The position numbers and the translations under genes were made by a program. Under the pieces are notes generated by a model that ran no database searches, had not been told where the DNA came from, and was given only the letters and a program-made list of their open reading frames with translations. Positions 24,673-33,057 of a DNA stretch of 64,000 nt are shown piece by piece; within the stretch, counting starts at the first letter, position 1, and every line of letters begins with the position of its first letter. The stretch comes from Phycisphaerales bacterium (GTDB lineage Bacteria > Planctomycetota > Phycisphaerae > Phycisphaerales > UBA1924), in contig JAJDDC010000060.1 in assembly GCA_029260515.1 (NCBI GenBank), positions 62,001-126,000 on the forward strand, written 5' to 3'.

Positions 24673-24763
24673 CCGAGGCGTACGTCGGCGCCAAACGTCA
24701 CGGCATCGACATGCCGCCCCGAGGGGGGGGTCCTCCCGAGAAGAGCCGTTACGAGCCCTCGTA

Positions 24764-24982
24764 TCAGGCCATCGCCGGCGCTGCGTTCTTAAGCAGCTTC
24801 GGGCTCGTCGCGATCAGAAACACTGCCGACACGCCGACCAAGGAATAGACAATCCGGCTGAGCATCGCGTCGTTTCCGCCGAAGAGCGTAGCGACCAGGT
24901 CGAACTGTGCAATCCCCCACAACCCCCAGTTGAGCGCGCCGACGAGCACGAGCACCAGGGCGACAATCATCGCGGCCTTCAT
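24764..24982 (-). CDS. DUF378 family small membrane protein
   Basis: 72 residues. Two transmembrane helices (residues 4-24 and 43-63) surround the diagnostic G-A-L-N-W-G-L-W-G-I. L-S-R-I-V-Y-S-L-V-G-V opens the second helix. This matches DUF378 along its whole length; the family has no assigned biochemical role. AAGGAGGT is ideally placed 6-7 bases before ATG, one of the strongest ribosome sites here, and a terminator follows on this strand. It forms its own small unit, convergent with prfA. Confidence 0.88.
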   Translation of the reverse strand: MKAAMIVALVLVLVGALNWGLWGIAQFDLVATLFGGNDAMLSRIVYSLVGVSAVFLIATSPKLLKNAAPAMA

Positions 24983-25076
24983 CAGATACCTCCTTCATGC
25001 ACGCCGCCCGCCCGACACGGGCGGCGGCCTCGAACGGGGTCTTCGCCGCCCCGAGCCCGCCAGATTCACCCCGCCG

Positions 25077-25082
25077 TACACT
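25077..25082 (+). promoter_or_regulatory. -10-like box for aroDE
   Basis: TACACT ends 8 bases before the ATG at 25091. Confidence 0.45.
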
Positions 25083-25090
25083 CCGCCCCA

Positions 25091-26740
25091 ATGGGCACAC
25101 TCATCTGCGCACCGATCATGGTTCAGGACAGCGGGAGGGCGCTCGAGATCGCCCTTCAGGCCCGTGATCTAGGCGCCGACCTGGTCGAGTTCCGCGTGGA
25201 CGATTTGTTCTCGGGCGACGACGCGGACGCCGAGAACATCCTCGACCTCGTCCGCCGCTCGCCCCTGCCCTGCATCGTGACCTGCCGCCCGACGTGGGAG
25301 GGCGGCAACTGCGACGCCGACGACGCCGAGCGGGTCGCCCTCTTCGAGCGCCTGGGCACCAGCGACCACCCGCCCCGCTACATCGACGTCGAGCTTGCGG
25401 CCTACACCCGCTCGGCCAACCTCCGCCAGAAGATCGACCTCGCCGTCGAGCACCCGCGCCAGGTCCGCGACGTCAAGACCTCGCTGATCCTGTCCACGCA
25501 CGACTTCGTCTCTCGCCCCTCGGACCTGACGCGCCGCGTGCTGTCGATGGGCGCCCACGATGCCGCGGCGGTCCACAAGATCGCCTTCAACGCCCGCTCG
25601 CTCCGCGACAACCTCGAACTGATCGACATCATCGCCGAGCGGTCCAAGCCGACGATCGCCCTGGGCATGGGCGAGTTCGGGCTCATGAGCCGCGTGCTGG
25701 CGCCCAAGTTCGGCGCCTTCCTGACCTTCGCCTCCGTCGTCCCCATGGAGGTCACCGCCCCGGGCCAGCCCACGATCCGCGACCTGCTCGACCTGTACCG
25801 CTTCCGCGCCATCACCCCCGAGACCCGCGTCTACGGCGTGGTCGGCTGGCCCGTCGAACACTCCCTCTCGCCGCTGGTTCACAACGCGGGCTTCGAGGCG
25901 GTCGGTCACGACGGCGTGTACCTCCCTATGCCCATCGCTGTGAGCGAGGACGGCGGGCGCGACAAGACCGGCGCCTACGAGAGCTTCAAGGCGACGATGC
26001 TCGCGATGATCGACCACCGCGGGCTCGACCTCGCGGGCGTCAGCGTCACCATCCCCCACAAGCAGAACCTCGTCCGCCTCGCACGCGAGCGGGGCTGGTC
26101 GATCGACGACACGAGCGAGGCATGCGGCGCGGGCAACACGCTGACCATCACCCGCACCCAGGGCAGGGTGACCGCCGACGTCCGCAACACAGACGCGCCC
26201 GCGGCCGCCGCCTGCCTCGCCGACGTGCTGGGCGACCTCAAGGGCAAGCGCATCGCGATCGTGGGCGCCGGCGGCGTGGCGCGGGCGATCGCCGTCGGCG
26301 TTAGCGCGCTGGGCGCGGATGTCCTGGTCGCGAACCGCACGCCCGAGCGGGCCGCCGGACTCGTCGCCGACCTCGCCAAGGCGGCTTCCGCCAACGGCGC
26401 TGCCAGCGCCATCGAGATCGACAAGCTCCCGTCGTCCGGCGCGCACGCGATCGTCAACGCAACGCCCGTTGGAATGGCCGGCGGCCCCGCCCCCGACGAA
26501 TCGCCCGTCCCCGCGGCGGTCATCAAGGACTGCCCGCCCGACACCGTCTATTTCGATACCGTCTACACGCCCTTCGAGACGCCAATGCTCGCGCTCGCGC
26601 GCGCCCGCGGGGCGCGCACGATCAACGGCGTGGGCATGTTCGTCCGCCAGGCCGCGATGCAGGCGCAGCTCTGGACGGGCAAGCCCGCCCCGGCCCAGCT
26701 CTTCGAGCGTCTTGTGCGTGAGAAGCTGGCGGGCGCCTGA
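25091..26740 (+). CDS. aroDE: Bifunctional 3-dehydroquinate dehydratase (type I) / shikimate dehydrogenase
   Basis: 549 residues catalysing steps 3 and 4 of the shikimate pathway. The N-terminal TIM-barrel dehydratase (about 1-230) has E-F-R-V-D, the catalytic His region S-T-H-D-F and the Schiff-base Lys in A-V-H-K-I-A-F-N. The dehydrogenase (about 245-549) has S-L-S-P-L-V-H-N, catalytic Lys in I-P-H-K-Q-N, Asp in R-N-T-D-A and the NADP loop G-A-G-G-V-A-R-A. The same domain order occurs in the plant enzyme and in several bacterial groups. Start set by the M-G-T-L-I-C-A-P beta strand and the -10-like box 8 bases upstream. Confidence 0.95.
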   Translation: MGTLICAPIMVQDSGRALEIALQARDLGADLVEFRVDDLFSGDDADAENILDLVRRSPLPCIVTCRPTWEGGNCDADDAERVALFERLGTSDHPPRYIDVELAAYTRSANLRQKIDLAVEHPRQVRDVKTSLILSTHDFVSRPSDLTRRVLSMGAHDAAAVHKIAFNARSLRDNLELIDIIAERSKPTIALGMGEFGLMSRVLAPKFGAFLTFASVVPMEVTAPGQPTIRDLLDLYRFRAITPETRVYGVVGWPVEHSLSPLVHNAGFEAVGHDGVYLPMPIAVSEDGGRDKTGAYESFKATMLAMIDHRGLDLAGVSVTIPHKQNLVRLARERGWSIDDTSEACGAGNTLTITRTQGRVTADVRNTDAPAAAACLADVLGDLKGKRIAIVGAGGVARAIAVGVSALGADVLVANRTPERAAGLVADLAKAASANGAASAIEIDKLPSSGAHAIVNATPVGMAGGPAPDESPVPAAVIKDCPPDTVYFDTVYTPFETPMLALARARGARTINGVGMFVRQAAMQAQLWTGKPAPAQLFERLVREKLAGA

Positions 26741-26744
26741 TCGC

Positions 26745-27266
26745 TCAGGCCGGCATCTCGACGCCGCTCGACCGGAGCAGCGTCCGGAATGTCTCGCCGA
26801 AGACAAAGTTGTGCTCGGGGAACGATTGCCCGGCCATGTTGTTGTCCAGGTGCGAGAACATCAGGTCGATCGCCCCGATCAGCTGCGCCGGCATCGGGCC
26901 CTCGGGCCCCGGGCGGATGAGCTCCACGACGCCACGCGTCGAGGCGCCGATCTCGGTCATCGACTCGATCGCGGCGGTGTACCGGAGCTGGTCGCCCGGG
27001 ACCGCCTCGGCCTCGATCTCCGCGCGCCCGACCTTCGCCAGCACGACCTTCTCGCGGAACCCCTCGGCGTGCCCCACCAGGATCCCCGCCGTCTGCGCCA
27101 TCCCCTCGATAATCAGCGACGCGGGCATGATGGGCGTCGGCGCCCGGTCGCCCGAGGCGCCGAAGTGCTCGTGCAGGTGGTCCTCGGACAGCGACACGCC
27201 CTTGACGCACACGATCCGCTCGCGGGGCAACAGCTCGACGACACGATCGATCCACATCCAACGCAT
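26745..27266 (-). CDS. FabZ-like hot-dog dehydratase (first of two)
   Basis: 173 residues. A 3-hydroxyacyl-ACP dehydratase-type hot-dog domain. The catalytic His is in H-E-H-F-G and the catalytic Glu in P-A-S-L-I-I-E-G-M-A-Q-T-A-G. The loop between them (G-A-S-G-D-R-A-P-T-P-I-M-P) is longer than in FabZ (H-F-P-G-x-P-V-x-P-G). It forms a three-gene run with an acyl carrier protein and a second hot-dog protein, which suggests a dedicated lipid or polyketide-like pathway rather than standard fatty acid synthesis. The start at M-R-W-M-W-I-D-R is an inference from homologous N-termini. Confidence 0.8.
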   Translation of the reverse strand: MRWMWIDRVVELLPRERIVCVKGVSLSEDHLHEHFGASGDRAPTPIMPASLIIEGMAQTAGILVGHAEGFREKVVLAKVGRAEIEAEAVPGDQLRYTAAIESMTEIGASTRGVVELIRPGPEGPMPAQLIGAIDLMFSHLDNNMAGQSFPEHNFVFGETFRTLLRSSGVEMPA

Positions 27267-27312
27267 GCGTGCCCTCAGCCCCCCGTGGTTGTCCGTGTAC
27301 GCCCGGTCGTGC

Positions 27313-27699
27313 TCACGCGGCCTGCAGCTTCCGCTCGCAGAAGTCCACCAGCGCGCTGACCGTGAAGATGTTCGCGACGTTCTGCACCGACCGGTCCCGC
27401 GCCAGCTCCGAGAAATCAAAGTGCGGCAGCTTCTCGCCCAGCTCCTCCAGGCCCTTGTCGGTCACCTTCCCGTCCTGCACATACTCGGCGTTCTGCGTCA
27501 CGCCCTCGGGGAACAACTCGCCCTGGGCGATCTTGAACCCGAACGCCTGCTCGAGCTTGAAGGAGATGTCAAGGATGTCGATCGACTCGGCGCCGAGGTC
27601 CGCGATCAGCTTGGATTCGGGCGCGACCTCGTCCTCGTCCACCGCCAACGCCTCGACCAGCACGCTGCGGACCTTGTCGAAAATCTCGTCTCGCGTCAT
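27313..27699 (-). CDS. Acyl carrier protein, extended form
   Basis: 128 residues, longer than the usual 75-85. The phosphopantetheine site is the Ser in D-L-G-A-E-S-I-D-I-L-D, preceded by L-I-A and followed by a standard helix II-III (S-F-K-L-E-Q-A-F-G-F-K-I). A segment of about 35 residues (T-Q-N-A-E-Y-V-Q-D-G-K-V-T-D-K-G) is inserted before the final helix, which carries V-A-N-I-F-T-V-S-A-L-V-D-F-C. AGAGGATG precedes ATG. It lies between two dehydratase-like genes on the same strand and probably carries their substrate. Confidence 0.88.
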   Translation of the reverse strand: MTRDEIFDKVRSVLVEALAVDEDEVAPESKLIADLGAESIDILDISFKLEQAFGFKIAQGELFPEGVTQNAEYVQDGKVTDKGLEELGEKLPHFDFSELARDRSVQNVANIFTVSALVDFCERKLQAA

Positions 27700-27774
27700 C
27701 CATCATCCTCTGGGAGCGGTGGGCTCTGGGAGCGGGTGGAGCCCGCCCGGGTCTGCGGGCGGCGTGGGACCATG

Positions 27775-28212
27775 CTACGCGTAGGCCCGAGGGGCGCCCA
27801 GCCGGGGCGATCCCGCGCTCGCGATCCGGGCCGCCCGGAGCGTAAACCGCCCGCTGGCCGCGACGGCGCCGTCCCCGACCCCGTCGCCCTCGAGGATCTC
27901 GACCCGACCCTTAAAGTCCAGGCCCTCGCCCGCGCGGCTGACCTCGACGCGGATCGTCGACCCCGCCGCGACGAACCGCCCGTACTTGAGCGCCCGCACC
28001 GTGCCCAGGACCAGGGGCGGGTCGCTCCGGTCGCCCTGGTCCGCCAGCTCGCGGGCGGCTTGGACCATCGCCTCAAGCATCAGCACCCCGGGCAGGACCG
28101 GGAAGGTCGGGAAGTGGTCGCGGAGGTAGGGCGCGTCGGCCTCGACGAGCTTGACCGCGACCAGACGCTCCGAGTCGCGCTCGATCACCTCGTCGATCAG
28201 TCGGAAACTCAT
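27775..28212 (-). CDS. FabZ-like hot-dog dehydratase (second of two)
   Basis: 145 residues. The hot-dog motif R-D-H-F-P-T-F-P-V-L-P-G-V-L-M-L-E-A-M-V-Q keeps the catalytic His and Glu with normal FabZ spacing. The C-terminal half shows F-K-G-R-V-E-I-L-E-G. It opens the dehydratase-ACP-dehydratase run (75 bases before the ACP gene). TACCCT ends 6 bases before ATG. It diverges from recO with only 73 bases between starts, so both promoters lie within that gap. Confidence 0.85.
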   Translation of the reverse strand: MSFRLIDEVIERDSERLVAVKLVEADAPYLRDHFPTFPVLPGVLMLEAMVQAARELADQGDRSDPPLVLGTVRALKYGRFVAAGSTIRVEVSRAGEGLDFKGRVEILEGDGVGDGAVAASGRFTLRAARIASAGSPRLGAPRAYA

Positions 28213-28218
28213 GGGGCA

Positions 28219-28224
28219 AGGGTA
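28219..28224 (-). promoter_or_regulatory. -10-like box for the dehydratase-ACP cassette
   Basis: TACCCT on the minus strand, 6 bases before the ATG at 28212. Confidence 0.45.
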
Positions 28225-28272
28225 GCCGAACACCCCGCCCGGCGTGCCGCGGGCGCCCCGCGTTCCGCCCGC

Positions 28273-28278
28273 TACCCT
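28273..28278 (+). promoter_or_regulatory. -10-like box for recO
   Basis: TACCCT ends 7 bases before the GTG at 28286, back to back with the box at 28219. Confidence 0.45.
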
Positions 28279-28285
28279 CACCCAC

Positions 28286-29065
28286 GTGCCGACGATCACC
28301 GACGAGGCGATCTGCATCCGCCAGTGGGACTGGTCCGAGACGAGCCAGACTGTCTCCGTTTTCGCGCGCGAGACCGGCGTCGTCCGAGGCGTTGCCAAGG
28401 GCTCCAAGCGCCCGCGCGCCCCGTTCTCGGGCGGGGTCGAGGTCCTGACCCGGGGCGAGCTGACCGCGACGCTCAAGCGCCCGGGGGCGCTCTCGATCAT
28501 CACGTCCTGGGATCTGCGTGACCCGTACGCCGCGCTGCGCCGCGACCTGGCCCGCTACCACACGGGCCTCCTGGTCGTTGACCTGCTCCACCACGCTCTG
28601 CGCGAAGAGGACCCGCACCCGAGGCTGTACGACGACGCGGCGAACACCCTCGCCTCGCTCGCCTCGGCCGACCCCGACCCGCCCCGGGCGCTGCTCGAGT
28701 TCCAGTGGTCGCTCGCCCGCGAGACCGGGCACCGCCCCGAGCTCGATCGCCGTGCCGACAACGGCGCCCCGCTGGAGGGCGCGCCCACGTACTGCTTCTG
28801 CCCCGAGCTGGGCGGGCTCACACCCGACCCAGCCCCCGCAGGCGTGCTTGGACGAACGTGGCGCGTCCGAGAAGAAACGATCCGGGCGCTGCGTGCCGGT
28901 TGTGCCGGTGCTGACGCGGGCGAGGCGCCGCAAGCCGTGGTCCGCGCCAACAAGCTGCTTGCCACGTTTCTGAGCGATCGCCTGGGCTTCGAGCTGCCAT
29001 CGCTGGCCCCCTGGGAGGCCGCGATAGGGCTCGATCGGGCGGAGAACTCGCTCCCGGGCGAGTGA
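28286..29065 (+). CDS. recO: DNA repair protein RecO
   Basis: 259 residues from GTG. It loads RecA with RecR in the RecFOR pathway. The N-terminal OB fold reads D-W-S-E-T-S-Q-T-V-S-V-F-A-R-E-T-G-V-V-R-G, then A-K-G-S-K-R-P-R-A-P-F-S-G-G-V-E. The helical C-terminal part contains T-Y-C-F-C-P-E-L-G-G near residue 170, where the zinc site sits in other RecO proteins; only two of the usual cysteines are visible. Length is normal. It diverges from the dehydratase cassette. Confidence 0.88.
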   Translation: MPTITDEAICIRQWDWSETSQTVSVFARETGVVRGVAKGSKRPRAPFSGGVEVLTRGELTATLKRPGALSIITSWDLRDPYAALRRDLARYHTGLLVVDLLHHALREEDPHPRLYDDAANTLASLASADPDPPRALLEFQWSLARETGHRPELDRRADNGAPLEGAPTYCFCPELGGLTPDPAPAGVLGRTWRVREETIRALRAGCAGADAGEAPQAVVRANKLLATFLSDRLGFELPSLAPWEAAIGLDRAENSLPGE

Positions 29066-29164
29066 AGTCTCTGTGATGGCCCGTCGATGACCACCCTGTT
29101 CGCGGGGCGCATGGATGCGTGCGGCGAACTCACAGTCTGCATACCCCCTGGGGGCGGAAGCGGC

Positions 29165-30667
29165 ATGGAACGCCAGATTCTCGAAGAGATCATCGGGTGC
29201 AGCTCGCTCCCATCTCTGCCGGCGGTCGCGGCACAGGTCCTCGAGCTCACCAGCAACCCCGACGTCAAGCTCGACGAGCTAGCCGCGCTGATCCGCAACG
29301 ACCAGGCGCTGGCCGCCAAAGTCTTGCAGACCGTCAACTCCAGCTTCTACGGCCTCCGGCAGCGCTGCTCGAGCATCCAGAAGGCGCTCGGGCTGCTCGG
29401 GCTCAACCCGGTCAAGTCGCTCGTGCTCGGATTCTCCCTCGTCGCGGCTGTCGATGACGAGGACGAGGACGGGTTCGACTACCGGAACTACTGGCGGCGC
29501 AGCCTCTACGGCGCGATCGGCGCACGCGCGTTCGCAGAAGCCAAAAACCTGCCGAATATCGAGGAGTCCTTCCTCGCGGGCTTGTTCCAGGACATCGGCA
29601 TGATCGCCATGCACCGGGCGCTCGGACGCCAATACCTCGACGTGATCGAGGCCGCCGGGGACGATCACGCCCGTCTTCCGCGGCTCGAGTTCGAGGCCTT
29701 CGAGACGACGCACGCGACCGTGGGCGCCCTGCTCGCCGAGCACTGGCGCCTCCCGCCCGAGCTCGGTCTGCCGATCAGGTACCACACGACACCGACCGCG
29801 GCACCGAGCGAGTGCAGCCTCACTGTTCGGTGCGTCGCGCTCGGCGGCATGGCGCACGAGCTGCTCGACGCGTCCGAGCCCGCACAGCCGCTCCGTCGCC
29901 TGTACGACAAGGCGTACTCGTGGATGGCGCTTTCCAACGACGAGGTCGATTCCGTCGTCGAGAAGATCGGCGAGCTGGTCGGTGAGGCCGCGAAGCTCTT
30001 CAGTGTTGACGCCGGCGCCGCCCCAGACGCCCCGGGCGTGCTGCGCCGTGCAGAGAGGCAACTCATCAAGCTGAGGCAGGGGGGCGACCACGAGTCGTAC
30101 GCCGAACGCAACTTCGAGAGCGTGCTCGGACTGGCCCAGGAGCGCGACGCCCTGACCGGCGCGATGGGTCGCGAGGGGTTCGCAGCCGCGGTCCGCGAGG
30201 GCACGCCTTTCGCGGTCGCCGGCGCCGCGCCGTTTACCGTCGTCCAGCTCATGCTCGAAGGGCTTGGCGAGGTCGCCAAGGTGCACGGTGGAGAGGCCCG
30301 CGACGAGGTTCTCCTCGGCGTTGTCTCGCAGCTGCACACGCTCTTCGAGCCGATGGGCGGGATTGTTTGCCGGCTCAGCGAGTCGATCTTCGGCGTGGTG
30401 TTGCCCGGGACCGCCAGGGCGGCGGCGGTCCTCACCGCCGAGCGGTTCTGCGTCCGCTTCGCCGAATCCGCGCCATTCTGGGTCGGACTGCAACCGGGCG
30501 AGGGTTGCCCGGTGCGCGTGAGCACCGGTATCGCGTCGATCGACACGGACACGGTGCACAAGCTCCAGGACGCCGAGTCGCTGCTCATGGCGACGGGAGA
30601 GGCGGTCCGCGCGGCGCGCTCCGCCGAGGGCAGCCGGGTGTGCGCCTACGCCGCCGAGGCCGCCTAG
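29165..30667 (+). CDS. HDOD-domain protein with degenerate GGDEF domain
   Basis: About 500 residues. The N-terminal HDOD domain (about 1-230: L-P-S-L-P-A-V-A-A-Q-V-L-E-L, N-D-Q-A-L-A-A-K-V-L-Q-T-V-N-S) belongs to the HD superfamily lacking most metal ligands. The C-terminal part aligns with a diguanylate cyclase (D-A-L-T-G-A-M-G-R-E-G-F, then C-R-L-S-E-S-I-F-G-V-V-L-P-G, then V-S-T-G-I-A-S), but the catalytic G-G-D-E-F is replaced by L-S-E-S-I, so cyclase activity is unlikely. Probably a signalling scaffold. ATG 29087 is an in-frame alternative adding 26 non-conserved residues. Confidence 0.85.
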   Translation: MERQILEEIIGCSSLPSLPAVAAQVLELTSNPDVKLDELAALIRNDQALAAKVLQTVNSSFYGLRQRCSSIQKALGLLGLNPVKSLVLGFSLVAAVDDEDEDGFDYRNYWRRSLYGAIGARAFAEAKNLPNIEESFLAGLFQDIGMIAMHRALGRQYLDVIEAAGDDHARLPRLEFEAFETTHATVGALLAEHWRLPPELGLPIRYHTTPTAAPSECSLTVRCVALGGMAHELLDASEPAQPLRRLYDKAYSWMALSNDEVDSVVEKIGELVGEAAKLFSVDAGAAPDAPGVLRRAERQLIKLRQGGDHESYAERNFESVLGLAQERDALTGAMGREGFAAAVREGTPFAVAGAAPFTVVQLMLEGLGEVAKVHGGEARDEVLLGVVSQLHTLFEPMGGIVCRLSESIFGVVLPGTARAAAVLTAERFCVRFAESAPFWVGLQPGEGCPVRVSTGIASIDTDTVHKLQDAESLLMATGEAVRAARSAEGSRVCAYAAEAA

Positions 30668-30693
30668 CGGACCACACGCCGTCGATTCCAGGC

Positions 30694-31914
30694 TCAGCCC
30701 GGCAGCATCCGTCCGACCGTCCTCGGCGTAAACGGGAAGTCGGCGCACACGCCACGCAGGTCATCGAGCGTAACCGCCTGGATCCGCTCGAGTTCTTCTT
30801 CGAGTGAGCGGTACTCGCCGCGCATCGTCCACAGACGCCCGAGGCGCTGCATCCTGTCGTGGGGGCGTTCCCCGGAGAGCGTCACGCTCGTCGCCAGCTT
30901 GTTGCGCAGGCGTGCCAGGTCGTCCTCCTCGAGCGACGCGCTCAGCCCCTCGAGCTCGCGCGTCAGCGCGCCCGCGATCTCGTCTGCCCGCGCCGGGTCG
31001 CCGCAGGCGAACACCACCAGCTCGCCCTCCCCGTCGTGCGGGTCGTAGCTCGCCTGCGCCTCCTCGGCCAGCCCCGGCTCGATCAGCGCCCAGTGCAGAC
31101 GCGAGTTGTTGGTCCCGCCCAGGATCTGGGCGAGCAGCGAGGCCGCGTACCGGCGTTCATCGCCCACGCCCGGCGCGTTCATCACCATGATCGTGTACGC
31201 CCGCCCGACCCGTTCGTCGGTCCGATCCACGCGGATGTCCTCGCCCACGGGCGCCGACGCCTCGCGCACGGGTTTGGTGGTCTGCCACGAGGCGCACCTG
31301 TCCTCGACACGCCGGACAACGTCGTCGAAATCCATCCGCCCCGCCAGCGCGACGATGGTGTTATCGCCCGAGTATCGCTGCTCGAAGTACCCGAGCATCT
31401 GCTCGCGCGTCATCGCGGCGATCGTCTCGGTCGTGCCCAGCACCCGGTGCCCCAGGCCCCTGCCCCCGAAGTGCGCGTCCAGGCACGCCTCGTAGAGCAC
31501 CCAGAACGGGTCGTCCTTGTACATCGCGATCTCTTCGAGGATCACGTTTTTCTCGGTGTCGAAGTCGCTCTGGCGCAGGGCCGGGCGCATCATGTCGCCC
31601 AGGGTGTCCGTCGCCCGCCCCAGGCTCTCGGGCAAGACGTGGGCGTAGAAGCACGTCAGCTCGTGGGCGGTGTACGCGTTGTTGCGGGCGCCGATCTCGT
31701 CGAACGCGCGGTTCAGGGCGTCGGCGGAGACCCGCTCGGTCCCCTTGAACATCATGTGCTCGAGGTAGTGGCTCACGCCCATGATCTCGCCCGCCTCGTC
31801 GCGGGCGCCGGCGCCGACAAAGAAGCCGACCGCCGCCGAGTGCGCGTCCGGATCGACCTCCGCGACGATCCGAAGGCCGTTGTCGAGGGAGTGTTCTTTG
31901 TAAGTGATGCTCAT
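30694..31914 (-). CDS. M16-family zinc peptidase
   Basis: 406 residues. The inverted zinc site H-x-x-E-H is H-Y-L-E-H at residues 49-53, and the third ligand lies in N-V-I-L-E-E-I near residue 130. This is the YmxG/processing-peptidase type with both halves of about 200 residues. The C-terminal half has G-G-T-N-N-S-R-L-H-W, the pattern of the active-partner R/Y loop. It may degrade or process peptides. ATG overlaps the stop of thiE by four bases (ATGA), so it is translated together with a thiamine gene, an unexpected pairing. Confidence 0.92.
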   Translation of the reverse strand: MSITYKEHSLDNGLRIVAEVDPDAHSAAVGFFVGAGARDEAGEIMGVSHYLEHMMFKGTERVSADALNRAFDEIGARNNAYTAHELTCFYAHVLPESLGRATDTLGDMMRPALRQSDFDTEKNVILEEIAMYKDDPFWVLYEACLDAHFGGRGLGHRVLGTTETIAAMTREQMLGYFEQRYSGDNTIVALAGRMDFDDVVRRVEDRCASWQTTKPVREASAPVGEDIRVDRTDERVGRAYTIMVMNAPGVGDERRYAASLLAQILGGTNNSRLHWALIEPGLAEEAQASYDPHDGEGELVVFACGDPARADEIAGALTRELEGLSASLEEDDLARLRNKLATSVTLSGERPHDRMQRLGRLWTMRGEYRSLEEELERIQAVTLDDLRGVCADFPFTPRTVGRMLPG

Positions 31915-33014
31915 GCCCGGAGTGTAGTGGCGTCCGGGCTCGGCGCCGCATTCCGCGAGAGCACCGCATCGCGCAACGCCTTGCAGACGACCTCGGGGCG
32001 CCGTGACGAGCAGACCGCGCCGCTCACCGCGACCCCTCGCGCACCAGCCTCGACCAGCCCGCCCACGTTCTCCGGGGTGATCCCCGAGATCGCCAGGTGG
32101 GGTGTTTCTTGGGTTCCCGGGTCCTCCAGGTACGCGCGCACCAGTCCCGTTCCCGCCAGCGTCGGTCGTTGCTTGGTCGTCGAGGCGAACACCGGGCCCA
32201 GGCCGCAATAGCTCGCCCCGCCCGCGACCGCGGCCCGGGCCCGGTCGATCGTGCGGCACGAGACGCCCACGATTGCCCCCGGGCCCATGACCGCCCGGGC
32301 CGCGTGTACGGGAAGGTCGTCCTGGCCCACGTGCACGCCGTCGGCGCCGCTGGCCCGGGCGACGTCCGCCCGGTCATTGATGATGACGCGGACCGCGCGC
32401 CCACTGGCACGGGCGATCGCGACGAGGCGCGTCGCCCGGCCGAGCAGTTCCCCGTCGTCGATGTCCTTCTCGCGCAGCTGCAGGCAGTCCGCGCCCCCCT
32501 CGATCGCACGCAGTGCGACGTCTTCCCACGGCATGTGCGTGCACAGCGACTCGCTGAGCAGCACACAGACCGACCACTGCTCGGCGCGCGCATCCAGGCG
32601 CACCAGCACGCCCTTCTCGCACTCGTACAGGCGGTACCGCAACGCCTCGAACGCACCCGCGTCGGCGCCGAGGGCCTTTGCGCCCTCCTCGAGCGATCGC
32701 AGCGCCTCGCCCGCCCGCTTGCCCGCGGCCGCGGCGACGTCGCGCACGCCTGTGCGCACGCCCTCGGCGCCCGTCCCGATCCGCGTCCCAACGTCGCCGG
32801 GCGTGTCGCGGGCGCCCGAGAGCAGGCCGGGCGAGAGGGGCAGCGCCCCGACGCGGGCGGTCACCTCGTGCCGGATCTGCTTGAGTTCTGCCGAGAGCAC
32901 GGCGTCGTCGAGCACGAACCGGGCGACGTCCTCGAGCAAGCGCAGGCCCTCGCGGGCGCGGTTCGACGCCGCGTCGATCAGGCGGGCGAGCCCGCGCCCA
33001 CCGGGGGTGTTCAT
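31911..33014 (-). CDS. thiE: Thiamine-phosphate synthase with N-terminal helical domain
   Basis: 367 residues, nearly twice a normal ThiE. The C-terminal 210 residues are the TIM barrel that joins the pyrimidine and thiazole phosphates: L-Q-L-R-E-K-D, I-I-N-D-R-A-D-V-A, G-V-H-V-G-Q-D-D-L-P and V-S-C-R-T are present. The first 150 residues (L-I-D-A-A-S-N-R-A-R-E-G-L-R-L-L-E-D-V-A-R-F) are a helical extension also seen on cyanobacterial-type ThiE proteins; its role is not established. No other thi gene is in the window. It is coupled to the M16 peptidase. Confidence 0.9.
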   Translation of the reverse strand: MNTPGGRGLARLIDAASNRAREGLRLLEDVARFVLDDAVLSAELKQIRHEVTARVGALPLSPGLLSGARDTPGDVGTRIGTGAEGVRTGVRDVAAAAGKRAGEALRSLEEGAKALGADAGAFEALRYRLYECEKGVLVRLDARAEQWSVCVLLSESLCTHMPWEDVALRAIEGGADCLQLREKDIDDGELLGRATRLVAIARASGRAVRVIINDRADVARASGADGVHVGQDDLPVHAARAVMGPGAIVGVSCRTIDRARAAVAGGASYCGLGPVFASTTKQRPTLAGTGLVRAYLEDPGTQETPHLAISGITPENVGGLVEAGARGVAVSGAVCSSRRPEVVCKALRDAVLSRNAAPSPDATTLRA

Positions 33015-33057
33015 GTTCGAGGGTGGCGCCACGCGATCCTCCCCCCGACAATAGGGC

